64,000 nucleotides of DNA, taken from NCBI RefSeq assembly GCF_025465935.1, contig NZ_JANLNV010000017.1:1-64000 (forward strand), read 5' to 3'. Each line of letters opens with the position of its first letter. The first letter of the stretch is position 1. This document shows, piece after piece, positions 43,567-53,683 of the stretch. Source of the DNA: Pseudomonas sp. 7P_10.2_Bac1. GTDB taxonomy: Bacteria; Pseudomonadota; Gammaproteobacteria; Pseudomonadales; Pseudomonadaceae. Below the pieces are notes generated by a model. That model saw nothing but the letters and a program-made list of their open reading frames with translations. It had not been told where the DNA came from and searched no databases. The position numbers and the translations under genes are program-made.

Positions 43567-45279
43567 CTACAGGGAAGAATTCAGCGGCGGTGTCCGTGGC
43601 GGAATCTGGCGTTTGCTGCCCAACGATTCAAATGCCGAGGCAAAACTCAGCAACGCCGAATCGTCGTAAGCGCGCCCGGCAAAGGTCAGCCCCACCGGCA
43701 TGCCGATGTCTGCCATCACGCCCATTGGCACGGTGACGGTCGGCACGCCCAAATGGCGTATCGCCAGGTTGCCGTTGGCCACCCATACCCCGTTGCTCCA
43801 GGCGATATCAGCCGAAACCGGGTTCACATCGGCATCCGCCGGGCCGACATCGGCAACCGTCGGGAACAGCACGGCATCCAGGCCCAGGCGATCCATCCAC
43901 TCCTCAAGGTCGACGCGACGAGTCTCCTCCAGCCCGCGCAAGCCGTCCGGCAAGGTTGCAATCTGATCCCACGGGGTAATCCCGCGCTGCGCCATGCGCA
44001 CATATTCATCCATGCCGGCCGCCAGTTCGTCTTCGCGGTTGGGCAGGGTGCCCGGGTCGTGCGGGAAGATCAGCGGGCCATCAACGTCGGCCAAGCGGTT
44101 GAGCTTTGGATCGCCGTTGGCCCGCAGGAAGTCATCAAATGCCCAGCCCGACAGTTCCCACAGTTCGTCGTGCATGAATTCCTTGGATACGAGCCCTCGG
44201 GTAAACACGGTTGGCGCGCCCGGGCGGTCGCCCTCGCAGTTGGACACCAGCGGGAAGTCGACCTCGATCACTTCGGCGCCCTTGGCCTCGAGGGCCTGGC
44301 GCGCGGCTTGCCACAGGTCGATGACCGAGGCGCGGGTGATGATGCGCTGCCCGGTCGGGCCGCCGATACCCGGTTTTTCTGCGGTGCCGGCCTCGGGGTC
44401 GGCGTTGATGAACATGCGCGGCACGCCAAAGCGCTTGCCAGCCAGGGATTCAGCGCTGGCGGCCAAATCCAGGTAGGACGCCGGGCGCACGGATTCAACA
44501 CTCGGCAGCGCTACCCAAGGCTGCAGGCGCCACAGGTCGCCGCGGGTATCGGGGTCTTCGGCGACCACCACATCAAGCACTTGCAGCAGGTCGGCCATGG
44601 TTCTGGCGTAGGGTACAACCACGTCCATGGTTGGGGTCAGCGGCCAGTTGCCGCGCACCGAAATCACCCCGCGTGACGGTGTGTAGGCACACAAGCCGTT
44701 GTTTGACGCCGGACCACGCCCGCTGGACCAGGTTTCTTCCGCCAGGCCAAATGCCGAAAAACTCGCTGCCGTGGCGGTACCCGCACCGTTCGAAGAGCCA
44801 GACGCGAAGGGCGCGGTGAGATAGTCGGGGTTGTACGGGCTTTCGGCGCGGCCATAGACGCCGCGCTGCATGCCGCCGTTGGCCATGGGCGGCATATTGG
44901 TCTTGCCCAGGCAAATGGCCCCGGCACCGCGCAGGCGCTCAATCGTAAACGCATCGCGGTAAGCGATCAGGTCCTTGAAGGCCGGGCTGCCGGACGCGGC
45001 CGTGAGGCCCTTGACCAGGTAGCTGTCTTTGGCGGTGTAAGGAATACCGTCCAGCGGCCCGAGGGTTTCACCCTTGGCGCGACGGGCATCCGAGGCTTCG
45101 GCTTCCTTGAGGGCATCAGGGTTGCGCACCACCAGGGCGTTGAGCGCAGTCGGGGTTTGCGGGCCGTCATAGGCCTCGATGCGTGCAAGGTACGCCTTGA
45201 CCAGCTCAACCGCCGTAGTCTGGCCCGACTCGAGCGCTTCACGCAGTTGGGCAATGGAAACTTCAGTAACTTCGATCAT
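43567..45279 (-). CDS. Amidase (amidase-signature family)
   Basis: This 570-residue hydrolase of the GatA/amidase-signature superfamily uses a Ser-cisSer-Lys triad. The Lys is in IPYTAKDSYLVKG (about 85-97). The serine loop is FASGSSNGAGTATAASFSAFGLAEETWSSGRGPASNNGLC (about 155-195). The protein is longer than GatA (about 480) and no gatB or gatC is adjacent, so it is a catabolic amidase, perhaps for a small aliphatic or aryl amide. GGTGAG lies before the ATG. It is transcribed divergently from the copper operon with a 232-bp spacer, and has no apparent terminator before repeat D. Substrate unknown. Confidence 0.88.
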   Translation of the reverse strand: MIEVTEVSIAQLREALESGQTTAVELVKAYLARIEAYDGPQTPTALNALVVRNPDALKEAEASDARRAKGETLGPLDGIPYTAKDSYLVKGLTAASGSPAFKDLIAYRDAFTIERLRGAGAICLGKTNMPPMANGGMQRGVYGRAESPYNPDYLTAPFASGSSNGAGTATAASFSAFGLAEETWSSGRGPASNNGLCAYTPSRGVISVRGNWPLTPTMDVVVPYARTMADLLQVLDVVVAEDPDTRGDLWRLQPWVALPSVESVRPASYLDLAASAESLAGKRFGVPRMFINADPEAGTAEKPGIGGPTGQRIITRASVIDLWQAARQALEAKGAEVIEVDFPLVSNCEGDRPGAPTVFTRGLVSKEFMHDELWELSGWAFDDFLRANGDPKLNRLADVDGPLIFPHDPGTLPNREDELAAGMDEYVRMAQRGITPWDQIATLPDGLRGLEETRRVDLEEWMDRLGLDAVLFPTVADVGPADADVNPVSADIAWSNGVWVANGNLAIRHLGVPTVTVPMGVMADIGMPVGLTFAGRAYDDSALLSFASAFESLGSKRQIPPRTPPLNSSL

Positions 45280-45474
45280 GCACTCACCGCCGAAGGTAAA
45301 GGGTGGATGTGGACTGTGCGCAGCTTAGCGAAACCAATATTGTTTATCGATATTTATCCGTAATTAGTGAGTTCAAAACCACGCCACGTGGATCACTTGC
45401 AAAAGAGCTGATTGGCCAGCGTGGTCATAATCTCCGCTTAATTTCAGCACGCTCTGATAGCACGGGTCGGCCAA

Positions 45475-45503
45475 TTGTAACCGTCATTTATAACGATTAG
45501 ACT
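45475..45503 (+). promoter_or_regulatory. Putative sigma70 promoter of the copper operon
   Basis: TTGTAA (45475-45480) and TAGACT (45498-45503) are separated by 17 bases. Transcription would begin about 45510, almost at the ATG at 45512. No copper-response (CopR/CusR or CueR) box was recognised with confidence. Confidence 0.45.
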
Positions 45504-45511
45504 CGCGCCCC

Positions 45512-45853
45512 ATGAAACGCTACCTGCGGCTATGCCTCATTTTTGTCCTGAGCCTCGCGCTTCCCTTGAGCGGGATGGCGGGTGTCCAGGCGCCGGCAGA
45601 GCCGTGCCCGATGCAAGCCTTGGGCATGAAAGTGATGCAAGAGATGGGCATGGACTGTTGTGCCGATAGCAAGGCCCCGTCTGAACATGGTAAGTCGTGC
45701 AAACCCGGTCAGGAGTGCAAGGCCGGAACGATGTTGCAAGTCTCGGTCATCAAGCCCGCAATTTCCCTGCGTAATCCGGTAACGCCAGCGCTTTTCAGCG
45801 ATGCCGTGCCTTCCACCACCCCGTCCGGGGTTTGGCGCCCGCCACGCGTTTGA
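45512..45853 (+). CDS. Small exported Cys/Met-rich protein, copper-operon associated
   Basis: This 113-residue protein has a signal peptide (RYLRLCLIFVLSLALPLSGMAG, cleaved near residue 23-24) and a short mature region with Cys pairs (PCPMQ, MDCCADSK, SCKPGQECKAG) and several Met, typical of periplasmic metal-binding proteins. No named family is recognised. It lies 98 bases upstream of the cusC-like gene. There is no Shine-Dalgarno and the predicted start of transcription is within a few bases of the ATG, so it may be translated as a leaderless message. A role in sensing or buffering copper is inference. Confidence 0.65.
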   Translation: MKRYLRLCLIFVLSLALPLSGMAGVQAPAEPCPMQALGMKVMQEMGMDCCADSKAPSEHGKSCKPGQECKAGTMLQVSVIKPAISLRNPVTPALFSDAVPSTTPSGVWRPPRV

Positions 45854-45951
45854 TTCCTGTCCCTCTTTGAGTCGTGTTCCGCATTAACGGGACGCAGAGT
45901 TGTGCGCTGATTTTTTGCAGCGTGCACGGGATTTTCCAAGGAATTTAAAAC

Positions 45952-47208
45952 ATGAAACCCATGTGCTTTTGCACAGGTCTGCGCGTTGGCGTCGGCCTGC
46001 TTGCAAGTGTGCTGGCGTGGCCGAGTTTCGCGGGTGGGTTGACCCTCGACGAAGCGCTGCGCCTGGCCGAAAACACCGCGCCTGCGTTGGCTGCGCAAAA
46101 TGCCGGCGTGCAGGCGGCCAGCAATGCGGCAGTCCCTGCGGGCGAATTACCCGATCCGAAATTGCTGCTCGGCGTGCAGAACTTCCCGGTAGGTGGCCCG
46201 GATCGCGGCAGCCTTGACCGCGATTTCATGACCATGCAAATGGTCGGGATCCGCCAGGAAATGCCCAACAGTGAAAAGCGCAAGGCGCGCATCGAAGTGG
46301 CCGATGCCGCCGTGGATACCGCTATTGCCGAGCGCCGGGTAGCGCTTCTGAATGTGCGTCAGGCCACCGCGCTGGCGTGGATAGGCAGTTATTCGGTCGA
46401 GCAAAAAGACGCACTGTTTCAGGACTTCTATAAAGACAACCGTCTGTTTGCAGAGGCCGTGCGTGCAGCAATTGCAGGCGGTCGCGGGCAGCCGGCCGAT
46501 GCCGTCAGCCCCAAGCAGGAAGCCGCGTTGTTGGCCGAACAGCAAGATGAGTTGACGCAGCAACGTGCCCAGGCACGGGCCGCACTCAAGCGCTGGATTG
46601 GCCCGGCAGGCAATGACACGCCCTTGGGGCGCATGCCCGAATGGCCCGTTGATAGCTCGATGGCCACCCATAACGTGCAACACCATCCACAACTGGCGGC
46701 GTACGTGCCCATGACTCGCGAGGCCCAGGCCAAGCTGCATGAGGCGCAGGCCGCGAAGCATCCGGACTGGAGTTGGGAGCTCGATTATCAACACCGTGAC
46801 CCGCAATTTGGCGACATGGTCAGTGTGCAGTTCTCATGGGATTTACCGATATTTCCCGGCACTCGGCAAAATCCTGTGATTGCCGCTCGGCAAGCCGAGC
46901 TTGACCAACTGGATGCGGAGCGCGAGGACATGACCCGCGAGCATACCCGGCAGTTGGAAGATGACCTGGCTGATTACCAGCGCCTTAGCCGCGCCGTGCA
47001 GCGTAGCCAGGAGACTCTGGTGCCCTTGGCCCAGCAAAAGGTCGATCTGAGCTTGGCCAGCTACCGCGCCGGCAAAGGTGATTTGAACATGCTGGTGACG
47101 GCCCGCCGTGAATTGATCCAGGCCCGCCTCAAGCAGGTGGACGTTGAAGAACAGCGCGCAATGGTCAATGCGCGTCTGTATTTCGCCTACGGGGAGGGTG
47201 CGAAATGA
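45952..47208 (+). CDS. cusC: CusC/CzcC-type outer-membrane efflux protein
   Basis: This 418-residue TolC-family outer-membrane factor has a signal peptide (about 1-27, WPSFAGG) and two OEP domains with paired helical hairpins (LTLDEALRLAENTAPALAAQNAGVQAA; VDLSLASYRAGKGDLNMLVTARRELIQARLKQVDVEEQRAMVNARLYF). It forms the exit duct of the tripartite metal efflux pump. The stop overlaps the cusB start by ATGA. CusC versus CzcC cannot be decided from this protein alone; the CusF-like gene supports copper/silver. Confidence 0.85.
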   Translation: MKPMCFCTGLRVGVGLLASVLAWPSFAGGLTLDEALRLAENTAPALAAQNAGVQAASNAAVPAGELPDPKLLLGVQNFPVGGPDRGSLDRDFMTMQMVGIRQEMPNSEKRKARIEVADAAVDTAIAERRVALLNVRQATALAWIGSYSVEQKDALFQDFYKDNRLFAEAVRAAIAGGRGQPADAVSPKQEAALLAEQQDELTQQRAQARAALKRWIGPAGNDTPLGRMPEWPVDSSMATHNVQHHPQLAAYVPMTREAQAKLHEAQAAKHPDWSWELDYQHRDPQFGDMVSVQFSWDLPIFPGTRQNPVIAARQAELDQLDAEREDMTREHTRQLEDDLADYQRLSRAVQRSQETLVPLAQQKVDLSLASYRAGKGDLNMLVTARRELIQARLKQVDVEEQRAMVNARLYFAYGEGAK

Positions 47209-48425
47209 GCGTTAATCTGATGAAAGCGTTTGTGCTGGTGGGAGCTTCTGTGGCCTTGGGGGCCGGAGCAGGCTGGTGGGCCGGGCAAGCACCGGACGGC
47301 CGCATGGCGCAGCCCCAGGCGGCAAGCGAGCCGAAGGCGCTGTACTGGTACGACCCGATGTACCCGCAGCAAAAGTTCGATAAGCCGGGCAAGTCGCCTT
47401 TTATGGACATGCAATTGGTACCCCAGTACGCCGAGGATCAAGCTGACGAGGCAGCGATCAAGGTTGATCCGGCGCAGACCCAGAATCTGGGTGTGCGGCT
47501 GGCGACGGTCAGCCGCGGCATGCTGGCGACCCGCGTTGATGCGTCCGGGGTACTGGGGTTCAACGAGCGCGATGTGGCGGTCATTCAGGCGCGAACCCCG
47601 GGTTTTGTCGAGCGTGTCTACGACCTGGCGCCGGGTGATGTGCTCAAGGCCAACGCCGCGGTGGCGGATGTGCTGGTGCCGGAGTGGGCGGCGGCTCAGG
47701 AGGAATTCCTGGCGCTCAAGCGTATTGGTGATGCAGGGCTGCTGGCAGCGGCGCGTCAGCGTTTGCGCCTCACGGGCATGCCACCTGCGCTGATCGCACA
47801 AGTTGAGCGCAGTGGCAAGGTGCAGGCCACGCTGACCATCACCAGCCCGGTGGGTGGGGTATTGCAAGAGTTGAACGTGCGCCAGGGCATGACACTCGCG
47901 CTGGGTGAAACCCTGGCGCGGGTCAATGGCCTGGACAGCGTGTGGCTGGCCGTGGCGGTGCCCGAGGCGCAAGCCGGTGCGGTGGTGGTCGGGCAAACCG
48001 TTGAAGCGCGTTTGCCAGCGTTTCCAGGTGAGGTGCTCAAGGGCGTGGTCAGCGCGATTCTGCCGCAAACCAGCGCGGACAGCCGCACCCTGCAGGTGCG
48101 TGTCGAGCTGGCCAATCCTGATGCGCGACTGCGCCCGGGCTTGACGGCACAGGTCAGTCTTGAGCGTGGTGTTCCCCACAGTGTGCTGTGGGTACCCAGC
48201 GAGGCGGTGATCCGCACCGGGCACCGGGCTTTGGTCATGCAGGCGGGTGAGGGTGGGCACTATCGAGCCGTTGAAGTGCGCACCGGGCCGGAAAACGACG
48301 GGCAGACCGCGATCCTGCAAGGGCTGGAAGAGGGCCAGCAGGTGGTGAGTTCAGGCCAGTTCCTGCTTGATTCCGAGGCCAGCCTCAAGGGTCTGGACGC
48401 CATACCGCTGGAGAGTCAGCCATGA
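47205..48425 (+). CDS. cusB: CusB-type periplasmic adaptor of metal efflux RND pump
   Basis: This 406-residue membrane-fusion protein has an N-terminal membrane anchor (about 7-25), then a heavy-metal-binding domain with [23 protein letters not shown] (about 47-70; Met and aromatic residues), followed by the barrel-sandwich hybrid, hairpin and beta-barrel domains ([25 protein letters not shown]). The Met-rich start is typical of CusB. It couples the pump to CusC and can hand metal to it. Coupled by four-base overlaps to the genes on both sides. Confidence 0.9.
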   Translation: MSVNLMKAFVLVGASVALGAGAGWWAGQAPDGRMAQPQAASEPKALYWYDPMYPQQKFDKPGKSPFMDMQLVPQYAEDQADEAAIKVDPAQTQNLGVRLATVSRGMLATRVDASGVLGFNERDVAVIQARTPGFVERVYDLAPGDVLKANAAVADVLVPEWAAAQEEFLALKRIGDAGLLAAARQRLRLTGMPPALIAQVERSGKVQATLTITSPVGGVLQELNVRQGMTLALGETLARVNGLDSVWLAVAVPEAQAGAVVVGQTVEARLPAFPGEVLKGVVSAILPQTSADSRTLQVRVELANPDARLRPGLTAQVSLERGVPHSVLWVPSEAVIRTGHRALVMQAGEGGHYRAVEVRTGPENDGQTAILQGLEEGQQVVSSGQFLLDSEASLKGLDAIPLESQP

Positions 48426-51400
48426 TCGCCGCGCTGATTCGCTGGTCTGTCGGCAACCGTTTTCTGGTATTGCTGGCCACGCTGTTTATCACCGCGTGGG
48501 GCATCTGGTCGGTGCAAAGCACGCCGATTGATGCGTTGCCGGATTTGTCCGATGTGCAGGTGATTATCCGCACGCCTTACCCAGGGCAGGCCCCGCAGAT
48601 TGTTGAAAACCAGGTCACCTACCCATTGACCACCACCATGCTGTCAGTGCCCGGCGCCAAAGCCGTGCGCGGGTACTCGTTTTTCGGTGACAGCTATGTG
48701 TATGTATTGTTTGAAGATGGCACCGACCTGTACTGGGCGCGCTCGCGGGTGCTGGAGTACCTGAGCCAGATCCAGGGTCGCTTGCCGGCCAGCGCCAAAC
48801 CGGCGCTGGGGCCGGATGCTACGGGCGTGGGCTGGGTTTATCAGTACTCACTGGTGGACCGCAGTGGCAAGCACGATCTCTCGCAATTGCGTGCCCTGCA
48901 GGACTGGTTTCTCAAGTTTGAGCTCAAAACCCTGCCCAACGTGGCAGAAGTGGCCACCATCGGCGGGATGGTCAAGCAGTACCAGGTGCAGCTTGACCCC
49001 GTGAAAATGGCCGCACTGGGCATCACCCAAAGCCAGGTCACTGACGCCATTGGCAAGGCCAATCAGGAAACTGGCGGCGCGGTGCTGGAAATGGCCGAGA
49101 GCGAGTTCATGGTGCGAGCCTCGGGCTACCTGAAGACGCTGGATGACTTTCGCGCCATCCCGCTCAAATTAGCTGCCGGGGCGGTGCCGGTCACTCTCGG
49201 CGAGGTGGCGAACATCCAGTTGGGGCCGGAGTTGCGTCGTGGCATTTCCGAGCTTGATGGTCAAGGCGAAGCCGTGGGCGGCGTGGTGATTTTGCGCAGC
49301 GGCAAGAACGCCCGCGAGACCATTGCGGCGGTCAAGCAAAAGCTCGATGAGTTGAAAGCCAGCCTGCCGGCGGGTGTCGAAATCGTCACCACCTACGACC
49401 GAAGCCAATTGATTGACCGGGCAGTCGACAACCTCAGCCATAAACTGTTGGAAGAGTTCATCGTTGTGGCGCTGGTCTGCGGGATCTTCCTGTGGCATTT
49501 GCGCTCATCGCTGGTGGCGATCATCTCGTTACCGGTGGGGGTGTTGATGGCCTTTATTGTGATGCGCTATCAGGGCATCAACGCCAACATCATGTCTTTG
49601 GGCGGCATTGCGATTGCCATCGGTGCCATGGTTGACGCCGCTGTGGTGATGATTGAAAACGCCCATAAAAAGATCGAGGCCTGGCACCACGCCCACCCTG
49701 GTGAAGCGCTCAAGGGTGCCCAGCATTGGCAAGTGATCACCCAGGCCGCCACGGAAGTCGGACCCGCGCTGTTCTTTTGTCTGTTGATCATCACCTTGTC
49801 GTTTATCCCGGTGTTCACCCTGGAAGCCCAAGAAGGGCGCCTGTTCGGTCCACTGGCGTTTACCAAAACCTGGTCGATGGCCGCCGCTGCCGGACTGTCG
49901 GTGACGCTGGTGCCAGTGTTGATGGGTTATTGGATTCGCGGGCCTATCCCCGATGAAAAACGAAACCCGCTCAACCGTGGGTTGATCAGGCTGTACCAAC
50001 CGGCACTGGACGCGGTGTTGCGTCGCCCCAAAACCACACTTGCGGTGGCCCTGCTGGTCTTCGTCAGTGCCTTGTGGCCCATGTCACGGTTGGGCGGGGA
50101 GTTTCTGCCGCCGCTGGATGAAGGGGATTTGCTGTACATGCCTTCGGCATTGCCCGGGTTGTCGGCGCAAAAGGCCGCGCAACTGCTGCAACTCACCGAC
50201 CGCCTGATCAAGAGCGTGCCGGAGGTTGCCCATGTGTCGGGTAAGGCCGGGCGTGCTGAAAGCGCTACCGACCCGGCCCCGCTTGAAATGTTTGAAACCA
50301 CCATCGAGTTCAAGCCTCGCGATCAATGGCGCCCGGGCATGACTCCGAAAAAGCTGGTGGAGGAACTGGACCGCGTGGTGCGGGTGCCAGGGCTGACCAA
50401 CCTGTGGGTGCCGCCGATTCGCAACCGCCTGGACATGCTGGCCACCGGGATCAAGAGCCCGATCGGGGTGAAGGTCAATGGCGGCGATCTGGCTGCAATC
50501 GACAACGTGGCCCAGGCTATTGAACGCGTGGCCAAGACCGTGCCCGGTGTCAGTTCTGCGCTGGCTGAGCGGCTCACGGGCGGACGTTACATCGACGTCG
50601 ATATCGACCGCGCGGCAGCGGGCCGTTATGGGCTCAACATTGCCGATGTGCAGGCGATTGTGGCCGGCGCCATTGGCGGTGATAACGTCGGTGAAACCAT
50701 TGAAGGGCGAGCGCGCTTTCCGATCAATGTGCGTTACCCGCGGGCCTGGCGGGACTCGCTGAGTGCCCTGCAACAGTTGCCGATCTACACCCCGCAAGGG
50801 AGTCAGATCACCCTCGGCACGGTAGCCACCGTGCGCATCAGCGAGGGACCGCCGATGCTCAAAAGTGAAAACGCGCGGCCGTCCGGCTGGGTGTATATCG
50901 ACGTGCGTGACCGCGATTTGGCTTCAGTGGTGAGAGATTTACGCCAGGCCATCAGCGAGCAGGTGCACTTGCAGCCGGGCATGAGCGTGAGTTATTCGGG
51001 GCAGTTTGAATACCTCGAGCGGGCCAATGCGCGGCTCAAGTTGGTTGTGCCTGCCACCTTGCTGATCATCTTTGTGCTGTTGTTCTTGACGTTTAGCCGC
51101 TTCGATGAGGCCTTGCTGATCATGGCGACCCTGCCGTTTGCCCTGAGTGGCGGCGTCTGGTTCCTGTACCTCTTGGGTTTCAACTTGTCCGTAGCCACCG
51201 GCGTGGGTTTTATCGCCTTGGCCGGGGTCTCGGCCGAGTTTGGCGTGATCATGCTGCTGTACCTGAAAAACGCCTGGGCCGAGCGCCAGCAGGCGGGCGA
51301 GGGCAGTGAGCAAGGGCTGGTGGCGGCCATTCGCGAAGGCGCCGTGCAACGTGTGCGGCCCAAGGCGATGACCGTAGCGGTGATCATTGCCGGCTTGTTG

Positions 51401-51580
51401 CCGATCCTGCTCGGCGGCGGCACCGGCAGTGAAATCATGAGCCGCATTGCAGCCCCCATGGTCGGCGGCATGCTCACCGCACCATTGTTGTCCCTGTTTG
51501 TTATCCCGGCTGCGTATCGGGTGATGCGCCGTCGTCGTTTACCTGTTGAAAACCAACCTTCTCAAGGAAACCCCCAATGA
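48422..51580 (+). CDS. cusA: CusA-type heavy-metal RND efflux pump
   Basis: This 1052-residue inner-membrane proton antiporter (HME-RND) has 12 membrane helices in the usual 1+5 / 1+5 pattern with two large periplasmic loops. Motifs include [36 protein letters not shown] at the N-terminus, the TM4 proton relay [22 protein letters not shown], and [37 protein letters not shown]. The length matches CusA/CzcA. Substrate Cu(I)/Ag(I) is favoured by the CusF-like neighbour. It overlaps both neighbours by ATGA. Confidence 0.93.
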   Translation: MIAALIRWSVGNRFLVLLATLFITAWGIWSVQSTPIDALPDLSDVQVIIRTPYPGQAPQIVENQVTYPLTTTMLSVPGAKAVRGYSFFGDSYVYVLFEDGTDLYWARSRVLEYLSQIQGRLPASAKPALGPDATGVGWVYQYSLVDRSGKHDLSQLRALQDWFLKFELKTLPNVAEVATIGGMVKQYQVQLDPVKMAALGITQSQVTDAIGKANQETGGAVLEMAESEFMVRASGYLKTLDDFRAIPLKLAAGAVPVTLGEVANIQLGPELRRGISELDGQGEAVGGVVILRSGKNARETIAAVKQKLDELKASLPAGVEIVTTYDRSQLIDRAVDNLSHKLLEEFIVVALVCGIFLWHLRSSLVAIISLPVGVLMAFIVMRYQGINANIMSLGGIAIAIGAMVDAAVVMIENAHKKIEAWHHAHPGEALKGAQHWQVITQAATEVGPALFFCLLIITLSFIPVFTLEAQEGRLFGPLAFTKTWSMAAAAGLSVTLVPVLMGYWIRGPIPDEKRNPLNRGLIRLYQPALDAVLRRPKTTLAVALLVFVSALWPMSRLGGEFLPPLDEGDLLYMPSALPGLSAQKAAQLLQLTDRLIKSVPEVAHVSGKAGRAESATDPAPLEMFETTIEFKPRDQWRPGMTPKKLVEELDRVVRVPGLTNLWVPPIRNRLDMLATGIKSPIGVKVNGGDLAAIDNVAQAIERVAKTVPGVSSALAERLTGGRYIDVDIDRAAAGRYGLNIADVQAIVAGAIGGDNVGETIEGRARFPINVRYPRAWRDSLSALQQLPIYTPQGSQITLGTVATVRISEGPPMLKSENARPSGWVYIDVRDRDLASVVRDLRQAISEQVHLQPGMSVSYSGQFEYLERANARLKLVVPATLLIIFVLLFLTFSRFDEALLIMATLPFALSGGVWFLYLLGFNLSVATGVGFIALAGVSAEFGVIMLLYLKNAWAERQQAGEGSEQGLVAAIREGAVQRVRPKAMTVAVIIAGLLPILLGGGTGSEIMSRIAAPMVGGMLTAPLLSLFVIPAAYRVMRRRRLPVENQPSQGNPQ

Positions 51581-51909
51581 AATTCCCTCTCGTAGTCGTA
51601 GCCAGCCTTGTTGCCGCGTTCAGTGTTGCGGCCCATGCAGAAGACATGTCGGGCATGTCAATGGACGGCATGCAGGCTCAGCAGCAAGCGCCGGTTGCCA
51701 GTGCCGAAGGCGTGATCAAGGCGATTGATTCGGCCAGGCACACCGTGACCCTGGCTCACGGCCCGGTCCCGGCTTTGCAATGGCCCTCCATGACCATGGG
51801 CTTTGCCGTGACCGACCAGCAGATGGCTGGGTTGTCGGTGGGTGACAAGGTTGCGTTCAGCTTCCGTATGGAAGGCAGCAAGGCGACGATTGTCTCGATC
51901 AAGAAATAA
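51577..51909 (+). CDS. cusF: CusF-like periplasmic copper-binding protein
   Basis: This 110-residue protein has a signal peptide (about 1-22, AAHAED), a Met-rich linker (MSGMSMDGM) and a CusF-type beta barrel with the Cu(I)/Ag(I) ligands in order: His in [18 protein letters not shown], then Trp, Met, Met in WPSMTM. This metal-binding tetrad is diagnostic. It hands metal to CusB. The ATG overlaps the cusA stop. Confidence 0.92.
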   Translation: MKFPLVVVASLVAAFSVAAHAEDMSGMSMDGMQAQQQAPVASAEGVIKAIDSARHTVTLAHGPVPALQWPSMTMGFAVTDQQMAGLSVGDKVAFSFRMEGSKATIVSIKK

Positions 51910-51918
51910 CCGGATGCC

Positions 51919-51985
51919 TGTAGGGGCGAGCTCGTCTTGCGATCTTTCAAGATCAAAAGATCGCGAGACAAGCTCGCTCCTACAG
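51919..51985. repeat. REP-like palindrome
   Basis: GTAGGGGCGAGCTCGTCTTG and GATCTTTCAAGATC are mirrored by GATCGCGAGACAAGCTCGCT after the spacer. It follows the copper operon and can act as its 3' boundary hairpin. Confidence 0.85.
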
Positions 51986-52073
51986 GGCCATGAGTTACGA
52001 ATCAAATTCGGGCGGAATGAGCAGTCATCCCGTTGAGCGAACTTCGCGTACTGGCTGAATAAAACACTCCACG

Positions 52074-52140
52074 TGTAGGAGCGAGCTTGTCTCGCGATCT
52101 TTCAAGATCAAGAGATCGCGAGGCAAGCTCGCTCCTACAG
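52074..52140. repeat. REP-like palindrome
   Basis: GTAGGAGCGAGCTTGTCTCG, a GATCTTTCAAGATC core and the facing arm CGAGGCAAGCTCGCTCCTAC make a near-perfect inverted repeat. It is about 90 bases after the preceding element, forming a pair. Confidence 0.9.
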
Positions 52141-52181
52141 GGGGTATATTCTGCGGGCCGATTCACAAGGATGTTGTTTAG

Positions 52182-52394
52182 GTGCAATGGTTTAAGCGTT
52201 TCAATCAGGCGTGTGAACGCTTTGGAAAGCGGATCCCGACCTGGCTTTTTGGCCTGGTCGCCGCAGGCTTTTTTATCGCATGGCTGTTCATGCTGTTTAC
52301 CCCGATACCCTTCAACCCCGTGCTGCTGATGACCCCCGCGGTGGTTATCACGATGGGCGTGCTGAATAGACTCTACCCTTCAAAGGAACGATGA
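52182..52394 (+). CDS. Small membrane protein of unknown function
   Basis: This 70-residue protein begins MQWFKRFNQACERFGKRIPTW and has two hydrophobic segments (about 21-41 and 45-62), suggesting an inner-membrane hairpin. The start is GTG with AAGGA about ten bases upstream. The stop is one base before the next ATG, so it is probably translated with the NIPSNAP gene. No family is recognised. Confidence 0.6.
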   Translation: MQWFKRFNQACERFGKRIPTWLFGLVAAGFFIAWLFMLFTPIPFNPVLLMTPAVVITMGVLNRLYPSKER

Positions 52395-52395
52395 A

Positions 52396-52701
52396 ATGGT
52401 TACGTGTTATCTGCGCTATGTGATCGACCCTTACAAACTGGCGGAGTTTGAAGCCTACGGGCGCGTCTGGATCCCGCTGGTCGAGAAGTTCGGCGGCACC
52501 CATCACGGCTATTTCCTGCCCTCGGAAGGGGCCAACAACATTGCCTTGGCGATGTTTACCTTTCCAAGCCTGGCCGCCTACGAAGATTACCGTGAACGCT
52601 CCAAAACCGATGCCGAATGCATCGCCGCTTTCAAGCTGGCCGGAGATAACCGCTGCATCCTGAGCTACGAGCGAAGCTTCTTCCGACCCGTGTTCAAATA
52701 A
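52396..52701 (+). CDS. NIPSNAP-family protein
   Basis: This 101-residue soluble protein has the NIPSNAP/EthD-like ferredoxin fold pattern: CYLRYVIDPYKLAEFEAYGRVWIPLVEKFGGTHHGYFLPSEG and FPSLAAYEDYRERSKTDAEC. AAGGA precedes the ATG. Its cellular role is not known; related proteins are found beside catabolic genes. Confidence 0.82.
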   Translation: MVTCYLRYVIDPYKLAEFEAYGRVWIPLVEKFGGTHHGYFLPSEGANNIALAMFTFPSLAAYEDYRERSKTDAECIAAFKLAGDNRCILSYERSFFRPVFK

Positions 52702-52793
52702 GCGCTGGCTGATGCCGGTGGGTGCCGCGAGGCATCCGCCGCTATGCGGTGCTTGACAGCCATCGCGTGCAGGGAAATACTCGTCACCAATAT

Positions 52794-52805
52794 TCATATA
52801 TATGA
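52794..52805. promoter_or_regulatory. Perfect palindrome TCATATATATGA before the GntR gene
   Basis: A 12-bp perfect inverted repeat 25 bases before the gntR start is a candidate autoregulatory operator. A related core TCATATGA occurs upstream of gudD at 59125-59132. Confidence 0.4.
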
Positions 52806-52830
52806 CTAGATAACAAGGTGAATAAGGTCG

Positions 52831-53562
52831 ATGAATGCTCTATCCAGTGATGCTCGCCTGCCGCAGTACCAGCGCTTGCGCGATCATTTAGCAGAACAAA
52901 TCGCCAAGAACCGTTGGCGCCCCGGGGAGGCGATCCCTACCGAGGCCGCGCTGTCTACGCTGTACAACCTGTCCACTGGCACCGTGCGCAAAGCTATTGA
53001 TGCGCTGGTCAGCGAGGGCATTCTGGAGCGCCAGCAAGGTCGCGGTACGTTTATCCGTCGGCCTCAGTTCCAGTCGTCGCTGTTCCGTTTCTTCCGTTTC
53101 CAGACCGCTGCCGGTGAGCGCCAGGTACCAGAAAGCCGCATCTTGTCGGTAGAGCCGGTTACCGCGCCTTCGGCCGTGTCACAGGCTTTGGGCTTGCCTG
53201 CTGACGCGCAGGTCATTCGTATCATGCGTGTGCGTTTGCTGGATGAGCAGCCGGTGCTTGCCGAAGAAATCTGGTTGCCCCACGAACCTTTTGCACCATT
53301 GCTGCATATCGACCTGAGTGCGCAGGGGCCGTTGCTCTACCCGATCTACGAAGAGGTGTGTGCCCAGGTTGTCGCTTCTGCCGAAGAGACCCTGACCGCC
53401 GAATCGGTGAATGACGTGTACGCGCGTTTGCTGCAAGTGCCGGTCGCAAGCCCGGTAGTGGTGATCGAACGACTGGCCCGTGATTACGCCGGGAAGCCGC
53501 TGGAATGGCGTCGCTCACGCGGGCATGCCGAGCACTTCCGCTACAGCGTGGATATCCGGTGA
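52831..53562 (+). CDS. GntR-family regulator, UTRA type
   Basis: This 243-residue regulator has an N-terminal winged helix (PTEAALSTLYNLSTGTVRKAIDALVSEGILERQQGRGTFI, about 34-73) and a UTRA domain (about 90-240). It is next to aldarate catabolic genes and probably controls them, with a sugar-acid ligand (inference). A terminator follows the stop. Confidence 0.9.
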   Translation: MNALSSDARLPQYQRLRDHLAEQIAKNRWRPGEAIPTEAALSTLYNLSTGTVRKAIDALVSEGILERQQGRGTFIRRPQFQSSLFRFFRFQTAAGERQVPESRILSVEPVTAPSAVSQALGLPADAQVIRIMRVRLLDEQPVLAEEIWLPHEPFAPLLHIDLSAQGPLLYPIYEEVCAQVVASAEETLTAESVNDVYARLLQVPVASPVVVIERLARDYAGKPLEWRRSRGHAEHFRYSVDIR

Positions 53563-53566
53563 CCCC

Positions 53567-53609
53567 AACCCTCGGCTAGCTGCCTGCTGACCGGGGGTTC
53601 TTTGTTTTT
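53567..53609 (+). terminator. Rho-independent terminator after the GntR gene
   Basis: AACCCTCGG and CCGGGGGTT pair (one G-T) around a 15-base loop and are followed by TCTTTGTTTTT. It separates the regulator from the MFS gene. Confidence 0.75.
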
Positions 53610-53683
53610 AGCTTTTTGACTGGCCTCACGGCGGCACGGTCCGCATTCGGCCGCCTTGCGTTTGACTTATAAGGATAAAAATC

